The position numbers and the translations under genes were made by a program. This document shows, piece by piece, positions 12,742-25,861 of a stretch of DNA of 64,000 nt. Numbering within the stretch: the stretch's first letter is position 1; every line of letters starts with the position of its first letter. Below the pieces are notes generated by a model. The model did not search any database and was not told the DNA's origin. It saw only the letters and a list, made by a program, of their open reading frames with translations. The stretch is from Saccharum officinarum (Eukaryota > Streptophyta > Magnoliopsida > Poales > Poaceae), in contig CM036168.1 in assembly GCA_020631735.1 (NCBI GenBank), forward strand, positions 100,212,036 through 100,276,035. The letters are read 5' to 3'.

Positions 12742-15700
12742 GTGAACTACAAGACCGGTGGATCTCATTGGGTTATTGATAGTGGTTGCACTCAACATAT
12801 GACCGGTGATCCTCGTATGTTCACCATCATTGAAGAGAATGGAATATGTCAAGAGAAGATTACATTTGGGGATAATTCAAAGAGCAAAGTCAAGGGTATA
12901 GGCAAGATTGCAATATCACATGATCACTCACTCTCAAATGTGCTCTATGTTGCTTCATTAAGTTTCAACTTGTTATCCGTTGGACAACTTTGTGACCTTG
13001 GCTTCCAATGCTTGTTCACACCAAATGAAGTGGAAGTTTCAAAGATAGATGACAAGCAAGTGATATTCAAAGGCTTTAGATTCAATAATCTTTATCTTGT
13101 TGACTTCACCTCCGAAGATGCAAATTTGATGACATGTTTGTTCACCAAGACCTCACTTGGTTGGCTTTGGCATAGGAGGCTTGCTCATGTTGGAATGAAC
13201 ACTCTCAACAAGCTATTGAAGAAAGAACTAGTGAGAGGATTGAAGGATGTGAAGTTTGAAAAGGACAAACCTTGTAGTGCATGTCAAGCGGGCAAACAAG
13301 TTGCAAACACTCATCCAACCAAAGCTTTCATGTCAACTTCAAGAGTGCTAGAACTTCTACACATGGATTTGTTTGGGCCTACAACATACAAGAGCTTGGG
13401 TGGTAATCTCTATTGTCTTGTGATAGTGGATGACTACTCAAGGTATACATGGACTTTCTTCCTTCATGACAAATCGAAGTGGCAAATTGCTTCAAGAAGT
13501 TTGCAAAGAGAGCTCAAAATGAATTTGAAGTCAAGATAAAGAAAATTAGAAGTGACAATGGGAAAGAGTTTGACAACACCAACATTGAAGCTTATTGTGA
13601 TGAAATTGGAATCAAGCATGAGGTCTCTTCAACCTACACTCCTCAACAAAATGGTGTAGTTGAGAGAAAGAACCGAACATTGATCACCCTTGCAAGAACA
13701 ATGCTAGATGAGTACAACACTGGAGAAGTTGTGGGCCGAGGCAATCAACACCGCATGCTATGCTTCAAATCGCCTCTTCCTACAAAAGTTTCTTGGCAAG
13801 ACCCCCTATGAGTTGCTTAATGGGAAGAAGCCGGACGTCTCTTTCTTCCGGGTGTTTGGTTGCAAATGTTACATCTACAAGAAGCGTCAACACCTAGGAA
13901 GTTTCAAAGACGTTGTGATATTGGTTTTCTTGTTGGTTACTCATCAAAGTCCAAAGCATATAGAGTATTTAACCATGCCACCGGTTTGGTTGAAGAAACA
14001 TATGATGTGGAATTTGATGAATCTAACGGCTCCCAAGGAGCAATTGAGAATTGTGATGATGTAGGTGATGAACCCTTGAGGGAGGCCATGAAGAACATGC
14101 CGGTGGGAGACATCAAGCCAAAAGATGATGATGACGATGTACAAATTGTTGATCCACCATCTTCATCACGTGTGCCTCAAGATGATGACAAGAATGAGAG
14201 AGTTGAAAATGAAGACACTTATGTCTCTCATGAACAAGCCGAGGCACAAGCTCAAGATGTTGATGCTCCCCATCCACCTCCTCAAGTGGTTGATAGAAGA
14301 AACTCACCACTACTTCAAGCACATCCACAAGATCTCATCATAGGGAGTCCTACAAAAGGAGTAATGACTCGATCCCAAAAGCTAGCTTCTTTTGTTGAAC
14401 ATCACTCTTTTGTCTCTTGCGTTGAACCTAAGAATGTAGAAGAAGCTCTTCAAGATCCGGATTGGGTGAATGCAATGCATGAAGAATTGAACAACTTCAC
14501 CCGCAATCAAGTATGGACACTTGAAGAGCATCCTAAAGGTGCAAGAGTCATTGGAACCAAGTGGGTGTTCCGAAACAAGCAAGATGACCAAGGCATAGTG
14601 GTGAGGAACAAGGCAAGACTAGTTGCAAAGGGTTCTCTCAAGTTGAAGGTCTTGATTTTGGAGAGACCTTTGCACCCGTTGCAAGACTTGAAGCCATTCG
14701 TATCCTCCTTGCATATGCATCACATCATGATATGAAACTATATCAAATGGATGTGAAAAGTGCATTCTTAAATGGCTTTATAAATGAACTAGTCTATGTT
14801 AATCAACCTCCCGGGTTTGAAGACCCTAGATATCCTAATCATGTTTATAGGTTGTCCAAGGCGTTATATGGGCTCAAGCAAGCCCCTAGAGCGTGGTATG
14901 AACGCCTCCGGGACTTCCTCATTGAGAAGGGCTTCACCATTGGAAGGTCGACACCACACTATTCACCAAGAAGTTTAATGGGGAGATCTTTATTTGTCAA
15001 GTATATGTTGATGATATCATCTTCGGATCAACAAATGAAGATTATTGCAAGGAATTTGGTGAATTGATGTCGAAGGAGTTCGAGATGTCAATGATTGGTG
15101 AGCTCACATTCTTCTTTGGATTTCAAGTAAAGCAAATGAGAGAAGGGATTTTCATCTCTCAAGAAAAGTATACCAAGGATCTTCTCAAAAGATTCAAGAT
15201 GGAAGAATGCAAACCAATCAAGACCCCAATGCCATCAAATGGACATCTCGACCTAGATGAGGGAGGTAAACCGGTTGATCAAACTCTCTACCGTTCTATG
15301 ATTGGTAGCTTGTTGTACCTTACCGCATCTAGGCCCGATATCATGTTTAGTGTGTGCATGTGTGCCCGCTTTCAAGCGTGCCCTAAAGAACCTCACCTAA
15401 GTGCCGTAAAAAGAATCCTAAGATATCTTAAGCTCACCCCAAGCATTGGTCTTTGGTATCTCAAAGGAGCTAGATTCCAACTAGTTGGCTATTCCGATTC
15501 GGACTATGCCGGTTGCAAAATTGATAGAAAAAGCACATCCGGAGGGTGCCATTTGCTTGGAAGATTTTAGTATCTTGGTCATCTAAAAAGCAAAATAGTG
15601 TCCACCGCCGAGGCGGAATACATTGCCGCGGGGGCTTGTTGTGCACAAATCTTATATATGAAACAAACCCTCCTAGACTATGGAATTGTTCTTGAAAAGG

Positions 15701-15951
15701 TGCCACTTTTATGTGATAATGAAAGTGCCGTTAAAATTGCTAACAATCCGGTACAACACTCTCGCACCAAGCACATTGATATCCGCCATCACTTTCTAAG
15801 AGATCACGTTGCTAAAAATGACATATCACTAGAAGGTGTAAGAAGTGAAAATCAATTAGCGGATATCTTCACTAAACCTTTGGATGAGGCAACCTTTTGT
15901 AGGTTAAGAAGTGAACTCAATGTGCTTGATTCTAGTAACTTTAAAAAATGA
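12742..15951 (+). pseudogene. pol: pol region of the Sirevirus-like element (left copy, multiple frameshifts)
   Basis: Protease, integrase, reverse transcriptase and RNase H of Copia order are all recognisable. Compared with the right copy the frame is broken near 13473, 13722, 13897, 14630, 14945, 15568 and 15598 by small deletions, most of one base. Several amino-acid substitutions also separate the copies. It cannot encode a polyprotein as read. See the right copy for domains. Confidence 0.88.
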
Positions 15952-16439
15952 GCGTGTGTTGTCTCTTGCATTGCATTGTATAATATGCCATGTTTATTTT
16001 ATCGCAATGTCTTTAGGGCTTGGCTAACACGGTTACGATAACCCTTCTTTGGAGGAGTGAAAAAGCCTAACCGTGGATCAAACTTGACAAGCATTCTAGT
16101 TTTACCTTCTTGTATTGCATTGCATATGCATGGTTGTTGTTCTTGTCGTTTCTTTTCGGTTAAGCTTTGAGCAACCTCTGTGTTCGTCCATGGATAGAGA
16201 GAGCATTTTGACGCTCCTAAAGGTTCAAAAACTCTATTGCATGGCCATACGTTGCTCCTTGGGTGTTTATTGCCTATTTTCTTAAAAATAATACTAGCCT
16301 AAGGCAATCTATTTTGAAAAATTTGAGGGTTTGAGTGAGGTCTCTCATATCGTGTTCCAATTGGTGTTTATTTGTGTCTCTTTGAATTGGAACCTGATTG
16401 GGAGAAGTCGCGTCGTAGTTCGGAACAAAGAAGGGCAAG

Positions 16440-16790
16440 AACAGTCACCGGACGCTGCACCGGACGCTGCACCGGACGCAGTGATGCTTCACCACCGCGT
16501 CCGGTCCCGGCGTCCAGCAGCGCGTCCGGTCATCCAGAAGACCAACTCCAGATCTAGTGATCGGACGCTGCACCGGACGCGCCTCTGTTGACCACCGCGT
16601 CCGGTCCCGGTTACCACCACGCGTCCGGTCATTCGCGATAATTCCCGAACTCCAACGACCGGACTCTGACCGCGTCCGGTCAGTCCGCACCGGACGCGTC
16701 AGGTCACTCCAGGAGCTTACTGGAGTGTGACCGGACGCTGCACCACCGCGTCCGGTCATATCGACCACCGCGTCCGGTCATCACGCGTCG
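16440..16790. repeat. Palindrome-rich CpG array between pol and extra ORF (left copy)
   Basis: About 350 bp packed with variants of gaccggacgc and gcgtccggtca in both orientations, matching 42210-42560 and resembling the U3 arrays of the LTRs. Confidence 0.85.
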
Positions 16791-17610
16791 AGCGGATCTA
16801 ACCCTTCATAAAACGGTTCGTTTTCGGCCGTACCTTCTCATCCGCCGAGCTCTTCGCGCGCCGCCGCCTTGGCTGCACGCGCCACCGCGCACAGCTTGCC
16901 GCCGGTGACACCGCTCTTGCGCGTCTTCCTCGCCGGTCTCGCCCGGCGGCGTCAGCTGCCCTTGCGCATCTCCTGCCCGCGCCGGCCTTCACTCGCAGCC
17001 GCGCCGCACGCCCTTGCGCGCACGCCACCTTGGCCACCGCCGGCGCACCGCCGTCCGTTGATCTCCGCCGGTGAGCCAAGTTCCTGCAGTCAGCCTCTCC
17101 TCCGACGGTGGACCGACTCGTCCTCGCCTCCATCAATTTTCGTCGATTCGCCTAACCCTAACCCTAGGGTTCGTCGTTCGTCGACGAGATTCGTCGCGCG
17201 TCGTCTTCTTCGCGAGGTTGTTTCGCGTCACCTTGACCTCCTTGCTAGGGTTGCCGTAACTGTTTCTTTTCAATCCTAATTACTTGTTTCGGCAAATCAG
17301 AGCTCGTTCGGCGATTTCGGGAATCTCGCAATCTAGGTCACCTCACCCTGTCAGTCATCTCGACGATCCGAGGTAGCTTCACGTTTCGATTCATATCGTA
17401 TCTCATATGCTTGCTATCTCTAGGATTCGTACCTTTTAGTTATATATGTGTTTTTAGTAGATCTCTCTATTCCGTCTTTGCAGCGAGTCTGTCGTGTGTC
17501 AGGGTGAGATCAGTTTGCTAAATCCGAGGCCAAGCCTGCGGATACGGATTGAGGCCAAGCCTCTCGAGTGACAGTTCACCATCTTTCAGAGGTTTCAGTC
17601 AGTTGTCAGC

Positions 17611-20070
17611 ATGGTGCGTTGCAAGAACGCCGGTGGTGCTCCTGGTGACGGGGACGACAGTCCTCCTCGTCGGTCTGAGATTGCACGTGGAAAGCGTATC
17701 AAGGTCATGGCCAGAAAGAAGAAGAAGACACTTACAGAGGCAGAGATTGCTCAGGCCGTGGCAGATGCAGCAGAGCAGGCAGAGAGAGGTGGCAGGAGCA
17801 GTGGCATACGCATAGGCGAGCGTCGCTTTCATCTTGAAGGTCGACAGCTCGGCACAGAGGCCACTGAGGGCACTGAGGATACTAGAGCTGCAGAGGATAT
17901 GTCAGTTGATCCACCACAGAGGCCACAGAGGCTCCAGAGGCTACAGCAGATACAGAGGAGCAGCCAGCTCAGTCTCCAGTACGTCGCCGCTCCACACGCG
18001 CCCGTACTCAGGTGTCTCCTAGGCCAGAGGGCCAGCGACGTGGAGCACGTCCTCCTCCCAGAGCTAGAGGTTCACCCCGGTCGAGCACTTTGACTTGAGG
18101 GGTGCTACAGCACGTCAGGTGCAGGGGTTGAGGTTCGTGGAGGTCAGTCGGTGGTTTCCACCTGTGAGGGATCCCAGAGCTTCAGAAGGTTCTATACCCA
18201 CTTCAGGAGGATTTCTACAGGGCTCTAGTTGACAGCGGTATTGCTTTCCGACCACAGAGGGTCTGTCGACTTGAGTCACTAGTTGAGGTTGTGGGAGAGC
18301 AGCTACGTCCGCATCTGTCCTTTCTGCCAGGCTTGTCAGATCTTCTTGGACGGACAGGTGCATACTGCGGCACATGGGTCAGAGAGTTTTATGCTTCACT
18401 ATGGATTGATCCTGCCCATGATTTCATTCACTTTGCATTCCGAGGCCGCGATCACCGCTCTACAGCACCAGAGTGCGGGAGATTCTCAGACTCCCAGCTT
18501 CCAACACGAAGATACATCAGCTGTGCTTTGGTCAGACTCCTCCACCGAGACGCCCTCACGGCGGTGCAGTGCCACTACAGACTTGGTTCGACCCTGCTTC
18601 CGTGAGCCTTTTGGCGAAGGGTCTCGTCGCACGCCTGCTAGTTTGACACCACTGCCAGAGTTCTGGATGCTATAGTCAGACGCACTTTACTTCCCAGACT
18701 TGGCTATAGAGAGGGACTGACTCGGATGCAGCTATGGGTTGTTCACCACCTCCTCTCACAGACACAGTTTGATATATGGGATCTCATACTTAGTGAGATG
18801 GAGGACACCATAGCTGAGGGCTTCAAGGGTAATCGTCAGCTGCCCTATGCACACTGGATCTGCTTCATTATCAGATCATCTATTCAGCTGCCAGCAGAGA
18901 TCAGAGCTGAGATATCAGATACTACTACTGCTTTTCCTGAGTATGATATCCGTCAGCTTTGGGCTTCAGTCACCAGAGATCAGGCCCCAGTGCCAGGACA
19001 GCGTGTGCGACCTGAGGTTCCTGAGACAGCAGCTGAGCAGGACGCCACAGTTGATGAGCTTGCAGAGGCAGAGCTTGCCGATCTTGACGCTCAGCCTGCT
19101 GATCTTCCTGAGGATGTGACATCTGACAGCACTGATGAAGACTACCAGCCCATCCCCAGGTACCGGTCTCCTCGGTCTCACGACCACGAGGTCGGTGGCT
19201 CTGGTTCAGCCTCCCGCACAGACCCTGCCATGGTGGCCAATACTTGAGAGGTTGACCCAGGCACAGGAGCAGCAGCAACAGCAGATACAGCGACAGGCTC
19301 AGGACACAGCTGCAGCACTTGCACAGATTCAGGCTCGTCAGGACGAGTTTCAGCGTCAGCAGCTTGAGATCCAGAGGCAGCAGGTTGAAATGCAGCGACA
19401 GCAGTATGAGATTCAGCGACAGAGTGCAGCTAGTCAGCAGCAGTACTTGGATCTCCTGCGCCACCTAGTCACTGTTGGGGTTCCTCCGCCTGCTTCTGTC
19501 CTGACTTCTGCTTTACAATCCAGTGATCCATCGAGTCAGGGACAGCCGGGTTTCCAGTTCACATCTCCACAGCAGCAGGTTCCCCAGTCATTCCAGTCCC
19601 CGAGCTTCACGCCTATTCACGGGGTTTACACCTTCAGACCAGCCTCGCCCTCACCTCCTGACAGGCACACCTTCGGTGATTTCAGTGCTACCTACAGCGA
19701 GTTGACTGGTCAGCCGACGCCCTCGCACACTACCTTTGCTACTTCTTCAGGGTTGTCAGCTTCAGAGGCAGCTATTCCTCCAGTGACAGGGACCGGTACT
19801 ACAGAGACTCTTCCTTCGTCAGTTGCCTCGACAGATCCTCTAGCTATTGGCTCGCTACAGGCTCAGGTCACTCAGACGGATCCTCTTATTGCTACTACGA
19901 CAGTACCTGTTCCTGCCGTTCAGACCCAGACAGTTACACAGCCACATGTTTCTTCAGAGGGTCAGCCAGATAGCTCAGATTCCGAGGGAGATTCTCTACT
20001 TTTTGTGTTTACTCCGCGCACCTCGGCACCCGACACGACTCCGTCTGTCCCCGTCAGATCCTTAGATTAG
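17611..20070 (+). pseudogene. Extra ORF in envelope-like position (left copy, frameshifted)
   Basis: Matches 43405-45871. The start (MVRCKNAGG) is intact. The frame is lost near 17915 (one C missing from a C-run) and at several later points. The middle segment 18726-19247 is open across the place where the right copy has an extra C, so the two copies carry different lesions. The glutamine-rich coiled coil at 19250-19480 is uninterrupted here, where the right copy has a TGA. Confidence 0.75.
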
Positions 20071-20512
20071 TTTTTTTTTGGCGCTTGATGCCAAAGGGGG
20101 AGAGAGTAGTTTCAGGGGGAGTTTTGAGAGAGGGTTTTCGTTCTTTCTTGTGTGCTACATTCATGCATCATGTTTACTTTTCAGTCATTGCATTCGTGTG
20201 ACATGTCGTCGTGTGATAAACCTTGAGCTTAATGTTTTATCCAGTCACAGTGTTAGCGCTTGTCACCTTTTTAATTATAGCTCTAAGGTTGTGCTTCCGT
20301 GCCTTACTCCGATTTCTTATGAGCTATATCTGTTTGTGTACTAACGTTTTTTGTCTTATTTTATGAGTACACTCTTTTGGCTTGGGGCACATAAGCAATT
20401 CCTAACCCTTTGTGCTTATTGCTTTTTGCTTATGTGAACCATGCATGCTCGAAAACCTCAACTCAAATCTTTTATATCTTAGTGTTGTCATCAATCACCA
20501 AAAGGGGGAGAT

Positions 20513-22106
20513 TGAAAGCATCTAGGCCCCGAGGTTTGGTTTCGGCAATTGATGACAACGCTTTATTACCATGACTAACGTGTGTTTTGCAGAAACTTTG
20601 GTAAGTTAGGTCATGGAGGTTTTAACTGCTTTGGGCACCATGGTATTCATGCCCCTTGATGGAAATCGTTTCGGTTTTCAAAAGAGTGACGTCAAGATTA
20701 AGGACGGTTAGTTCCGGATGTCGAGGTGTTGAGAGACATTTGGAATAGTCGTTAGGATCTTCGTTTTTCTCTTTTGGCCGTACTATAAAGGGGGCATGAG
20801 CGGGTAGCTTGACCTAGGCGAGTCCTATGTTTAGGTGTGGTGCACACTTGTTAAACTTGGCGCTAGGCAGCTCTAGAATAGCTCAAAGTTCAGTTGGAAG
20901 CAACTTGGTTCAAGTTGTGAAGCGTTTCAGAGAGTTTCGGGTCGTTTTCCCTTGACCGGACGCGGTCCTCGGCATGACCGGACGCGTCCGGTCAGTTCAG
21001 TTCCGCGGCTAGGGTTTCAGCTCTGAACGGACGCGGTCCTCGCGAGGACCGGACGCGGTGGTCAGAAGTCAACACGTGTCCTTGAGGGAAACACCCGATC
21101 GGACGCGACCTGGGTGTGATCGGCGCGTCCGGTCACAGTCCAGTAAGGTCCAGAGACGACCGGACGCGTCCGGTCATCACCGATCGGACGCGGTGCGCGT
21201 CCGGTGCGAGTACAGTATGCTCCCTGCACGATCGGACGCGTCCGGTCACCTCTGACCGGTGCGTCCGGTCACTCAACTGTTTTTCGGATTTCGACCGTTA
21301 CGAGCGACCGGCGCGTCCGGTCAGTTCAACCGGCGCGTCCGGTCAGCTCGTGTTTTGCTGAGTCACAGGTAACGGTTCGTTTTGTTTGTGGGGTGTATAA
21401 ATACATCCCCACCTCTTTTAGAGGTCTCTTGCTCATTTGATCAGCTGATAAACACCTTTGGAGTGCAAGGGAGTGCAAGAGCACTAGTGAGGATAGAGAT
21501 TTGAGAATCAAAGCTTGAGAGTTCCTCACTAGCGATTAGAGAGTAGCAAGTGTGCATCCACTTCTCATTTGTGCTCGTAGTGGTCAAGTGAGAGTTCTAG
21601 CTTGTTACTCTGGTGATCGCCATCACCTAGACGGTTTGGTGGTGATTGGGAGTTCGGTGATCATCCGGCGGAGCTTGTGGATGACCCAACTCATCTTGTG
21701 AGCGGTTGTGGGTGATTCACCGCGACGGAGTGTCAAAGAATCAACCCGTAGAGAGCACTTGATCCTTGCGCGGATCAAGGGGGAGCTACACCCTTGCGCG
21801 GGTGCTCCAACGAGGACTAGTGGGGAGTGGCGACTCTTCGATACCTCGGAAAAACATCGCCGTGTTCCTTGCCCCTTTACTTTCAAGCATTTACATTCTC
21901 GTATTCCTTTCATTGCTTGTTTACATTCCTAGATTTGCCATGCTAGACTAGGATTGGAAACTAGGGTGCAAAACTTTGTATCGGTAGACTCTCTAGGAAC
22001 ACAAGTAGACACTAGGGGTGAATTTCGGCTTGTAGGATTTATTTCTTGCATTTAATTTTTTAGAAAAGCCCAATTCACCCCCCTCTTGGGCATCTTGATC
22101 CTTTCA
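20513..22106 (+). repeat. 3' LTR of Sirevirus-like element (left copy)
   Basis: 1594 bp, tgaaagcatc...gatcctttca, followed by target duplication acatc (22107-22111). It is shorter than the other LTRs because of scattered small losses typical of this end of the contig. Confidence 0.93.
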
Positions 22107-22231
22107 ACATCGACCATCAGACTAACAGGCATGCTGTGATGGCAGCGAGGTAGAGCCTGTTCGTGGGCAGTTAACAACGGGTCGACATGGGATTCAAGTC
22201 CAGCACAGACAGGCAGCTTCGCAAAAGATAG
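22107..22231 (+). pseudogene. Severed 3' coding end of gene A (left copy)
   Basis: Continuation of exon 8 of gene A beyond the retrotransposon. The same segment in the right copy (47928-48059) stays open for 43 codons and ends in TAG. Here it has lost several single bases (for example in gaacc, gtacg and gttcaac) and no longer reads in frame. Confidence 0.7.
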
Positions 22232-22952
22232 CCGTCAACATCTGTAACTTACCAATCAGGAGGATAGTAAGGCAATCGTCGTTTTTGCATGACAGTACCC
22301 ATTACGTGTATGCCATATTCAGCTTTTTGCCCGACAGTGTATGATATCAAACATAGCCTTTGCCAGAGAACTCTGGTTAGGCCTTGTGTTATGTGGATGT
22401 GGATTGAGTGCTGGACAACTCTTCTTATGTAAAAATTTCTAACGCTTTGTACCGCTAGAGACAACTCTCCTTATGTAAAAATTGCTGTTAGCAGTCAGTT
22501 TATAATTCGTAGTATGTGTCAATTAATTTGTGTAAGGTGTGATTGGGTTTATTTATTGCGTCTCCTCAGAAATTCATTACCCACACCACATGCAATAGTA
22601 AAAACTGCGATGTACAGTATAGTACCAAAAGCCGAGCAAACAGATGGGCAACACCAGAAGTATCACATACAGAAATAACAGGCACGAACAGATCGAACAA
22701 CACCAGAAGTGTCATACAGAAATACCAGACACGCATAGACGATGGGCAACATACTCCATGTCACGGACCATCGAAGATGGCAAGAGACAGAAGAAGATCT
22801 AGACCTTCATTCCTTCTTTCCGATGCCATGGGACATGTTGTAGACCCCTCTTCCCTGCGCAGAGAAGATGCTGCATGTTTCAAACACACACAAGAACAAA
22901 AATGCTAGGCTGACCTAGCAAGTAGACCTAGTACTAGAATGTCAGTTTTTTC
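22232..22952. other. Converging 3' UTRs of gene A and the COX7a-like gene (left copy)
   Basis: Non-coding, AT-rich stretch with a near-repeat of caactct...ttatgtaaaaatt at ~22410 and ~22460. It probably holds the original 3' UTR of gene A and the 3' UTR of the minus-strand gene downstream. Confidence 0.4.
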
Positions 22953-23150
22953 TTAAGCGAGCATGCCTTCAAGCAAAGATTTGCTTACGATGAGGAACAA
23001 GCTGGAGGCGGCCAGGGCGAGAGGGATGCCGACGGACATGATGGCGTCGTAGCGGCCCTTCAAGTAAGTGTGCTTGTGGACGTTCTGGAAGTACCTCTGC
23101 ACCTCCAGCAGCTTCTCCCTCGGCCGGAACGGCGGCTCCACCTCCGCCAT
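22953..23150 (-). CDS. COX7a-like small mitochondrial inner-membrane protein (left copy)
   Basis: 65-residue protein on the minus strand, starting MAEVEPPFRPREKLLE at 23150; the coding sequence is intact and equal to 48785-48982. The middle has the HTYLKGRYD segment and a single hydrophobic helix (about residues 39-57). A leader intron is visible on the minus strand: donor after ctccag at 23235, acceptor at 23152, directly before the ATG. The similarity to plant COX7a-like proteins is from memory. Confidence 0.7.
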   Translation of the reverse strand: MAEVEPPFRPREKLLEVQRYFQNVHKHTYLKGRYDAIMSVGIPLALAASSLFLIVSKSLLEGMLA

Positions 23151-23299
23151 CCTGCAGACCAGGAAACGGTGCTGAGTAACCAAATCAGGGGGAGGGAGTG
23201 GGGGCATGTTGATTCTCGGGAGGAAGAAGTGTACCTGGAGAGAGTTGTGAGATGATGGTTCACAATCACTCCTCGTATGCGCGAGAGGAGAGCTCCAAG

Positions 23300-23741
23300 G
23301 ATATCTCAAGGAGGAGGGCAGTAGGCTAGGCTCAGGATGTGTATCGCAGTCCTGAGGAGAGAATCTCTTCCAGGGCTGGTTTTCACGAAAAGACAGTTTT
23401 GTATCTCGACCGTCAGTGTTGCTATACAGGAGTACATGAATCACATTCTCAACCCGACGAGGGAAGCAGAGATGCTCTTGTAATTATAACCGTGGAGCCG
23501 AGAGCCAGGGCTCCTCCGTACTCGAATTGAACTCTACCACGCTTAAAGAGGATAACTTGGTTAATAATATATAGTCCAATTGCATACATGCTTAATGTAT
23601 AAAAGTTTTATAAATAGATTTATATTTCAAATACCAATTGACTCTATAGCAATCATTACTCATTAGTCACAATAAGTGGTAATTTGTTCCAAATCTGTAC
23701 ATGAACCCTCTTCAAATCATAATTCAACTAAGTATACATAA
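23300..23741. other. Intergenic upstream of the COX7a-like gene (left copy)
   Basis: Divergent promoter-side region of the minus-strand COX7a-like gene. No second gene is recognised. Confidence 0.4.
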
Positions 23742-23872
23742 GAGCGTTGGCTCAGTTGGTGGGCTCCCAAGTGTGGAAGCCATCCGTCCGGGTTCGAACC
23801 CGGCGCGCCGCATGCTTTTAAGCCTTTTAATAAGGCCGAAGGCTTAGCAACCCCTTTCTCTAAAAAAAGAGA
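23742..23872 (+). mobile_element. tRNA-derived SINE (left copy)
   Basis: RNA polymerase III promoter boxes at tRNA spacing: A box tggctcagttgg (23748-23759) and B box ggttcgaaccc (23791-23801). A non-tRNA body and a simple tail (ctctaaaaaaagagagag) follow. The acceptor stem does not pair as a tRNA would. Confidence 0.72.
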
Positions 23873-24695
23873 GAGTATCATATTCAATAAAAACTTCCCT
23901 AATAAGTGGTAATGCCCCACGGTAGGTGGTGTTGTAGCTCTTGACAGACCTTTTTTAAGGCATATGCATCATTTTCCTATAACAATAATTATAATTTATT
24001 TGTACGTTATTTATTTATTATATAAGAAATATATACACTAGTTTCTCCAAAAATACTTATTGTGAAACAAAGGAAGTTTATATATTATTACATATTACAT
24101 ATAATTATAATTATAAATTTATAAGTAATATATGCAAAATATACAATGATGATTTTAATATTTAACTTCATTGGCAAAAAGAATATATTATACAATAATA
24201 GACTTTTCTTTAATCAATATTTAGTGTAGCAATGGTAGGGGCCGCGCGAACGCGTACCATCTTCCATTATGACACCCACTCTCCTATTGAGGAGACGGTG
24301 GGCAAACGCTCTTCCCAAGTGCAATGGAAGCCGCAAACCTAGGCCATGACTCTTCGTGATTAGCCATAGACCCCGTCCAGGTAAGTATTGATCAAGGTTG
24401 TACTTGTGGTTTGTTTTGTAGCTCCTTCTGGGTGTAAGCATGGTTAGGGTACCGATATGGTACTAAACCGATGTTTAATCCGTAGTGCTGCCCATGTTTT
24501 GTTAAGGTATGCTGTTGTTAGCCCGTTGTGCTCAGGAGAAGGCCCATGGCCTTTAGGTTGTCCGCAGGCCTGGCCCAAATGAGAACAATGTGCCCCAAGC
24601 CCCACAATGGTGATGGCTTGTGGTTTCCAACGAGGCCTCGAGGCCCGTCGCTTCGGCTTCTAAAATTTAGCAATGCGTGCGCACCTTAAAAAATG
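23873..24695. other. Intergenic; very AT-rich 23960-24225 (left copy)
   Basis: About 265 bases of almost pure A/T, then a GC-mixed stretch without credible genes. The block starting ggtaggggccgcgcga (~24235) resembles one at 58144 and may be a dispersed repeat. Confidence 0.4.
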
Positions 24696-25799
24696 GGTTT
24701 TTTTTATCTAGGCCATTATAATTTTCTGAGTTTGGAGAAACACACTGCAATTCACCTGCAACGTATAAGGGCCAGGCATGTATTCTACCGGGGTGCATAC
24801 GGATGTTGACTCTGCGTCTCCTTCGTCAGACCGACCCGCCCACGGATGTCTCCTCGCCGCACTCGCGTCTCCATGCCCCGGATCTACTTCGCCCTACTAC
24901 TGACATCCGCTCTCGGCGCTACTCTGGCTACCATGGTCGTGGACGCCGCCCCCTTTGCCGTGTAGATGGCGCCGCCGTGGGGTTGGTCAGCTCGTACGGC
25001 TCGCCGCTGCAGCTCGTATGGCACGCCGCCCTCCAGAGGCAGAGCACGCGGCCGCCCTAGCGTAGCACCGAGAAGGGGTCTTGGTGGTGAACCGCACGAT
25101 GCGCCGCCCGCGTCGTGCTCCCGCTTTGCCGTCGTCTCCACATACCGCGCGGAGTACTGCGCTGCGCCGTCGGCGCCGAAGCGGAACGAGCCAAGATAGC
25201 CATGGCCGTCGAGCAGGTGCACGATGGACCCATGATCGTCGGCAAACATCCTAGGACCGACGAGGCGGGTGCACGGTGGCGTGCGGGGAGGCGTCACAGG
25301 GGCTGTCTACGTCGTCGGAGTCACCATCGAAAGCATCGTCGTCGGAGTCAAGAGCGACGAGCAAGACGAGCTTATGGCCATGGCGAGGAGGAAGAGCGGC
25401 AACGAGCGTGTGTCGCCGCGGGTGCTCGTCGCGCTCTCTGGCACAGCGCGCGCTCGGTGCCACCCTGCTAGCCCGCAGGCCACTATGGGTGCTCGTCGTG
25501 CTCGCCGTCGCGCCGCTCGCTGCGCAGGCCACCGCATGTGCTCATCGGGCTCGCGCTGCCGCTCCATTAGCGCGCTGGCCGCCGCAGGCGAGCTTTTCTA
25601 ACCGAGGAGACGGAGAGATAACGTTCATGCGTCTTCCTCGGATGTATTGGTGCCTGACAATAAGTCCATATAAGCGAAAGACGTAGAAAATGGCATAGAC
25701 GAGGGAGAGATAAAATTATAATGTCAGTTCTCCAAGTAGACGAATTATAATGGCGTATCTCTAAACTTGCAAAATTATAATGGTGTGCATAAAAAAACC
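24696..25799. mobile_element. Pack-MULE-like element, 1.1 kb (left copy)
   Basis: Imperfect ~46-bp terminal inverted repeats share ggttttttt, ccattataatttt and an agttt-gaga core. The flanking 9-mers taaaaaatg (24687-24695) and taaaaaata (25800-25808) match at 8 of 9 positions, the target-duplication length of Mutator-like elements. The interior is GC-rich gene-derived DNA, unlike the AT-rich surroundings. Confidence 0.65.
24900..25297 (-). pseudogene. CCD7-like (carotenoid cleavage dioxygenase 7) gene fragment (left copy)
   Basis: Same captured fragment as 50735-51139. On the minus strand one frame reads MFADDHGSIVHLLDGHGYL and YSARYVETTAKREHDAG. The continuation towards the GGEPYE-like segment is shifted by small losses in this copy. 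Confidence 0.55.
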
Positions 25800-25861
25800 T
25801 AAAAAATAGCAATTTCTGAAAAAAAAAACAATGCGCTTTTGCGCACCTGCAGCTCTTTTAT

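Larger units (their letters stand above)
8720..22106 (+). mobile_element. Sirevirus-like Copia LTR retrotransposon, left copy (frameshifted)
   Basis: Full-length element with termini TGAAAG...CTTTCA and 5-bp target duplication acatc at 8715-8719 and 22107-22111. LTRs: 8720-10327 and 20513-22106. PBS tggtatcggagc at 10330-10341, polypurine tract at ~20499-20512. Order: LTR, gag, protease, integrase, RT, RNase H, spacer with palindrome array, extra ORF, polypurine region, LTR. It is the same insertion as 34471-47927. Frames are broken at many places by one- or two-base losses compared with the right copy. Confidence 0.95.

Noticed and set aside
23742..23815. A tRNA gene
   Set aside because: A and B boxes are excellent, but the acceptor arm does not pair and an unrelated body with a simple tail follows, so a tRNA-derived SINE is the better call (same for 49577-49650).
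25276..25686. Protein-coding gene on the GC-rich plus strand of the Pack-MULE-like element
   Set aside because: Ala/Arg-rich frames on both strands with no domain, and frames differ between the two contig copies.
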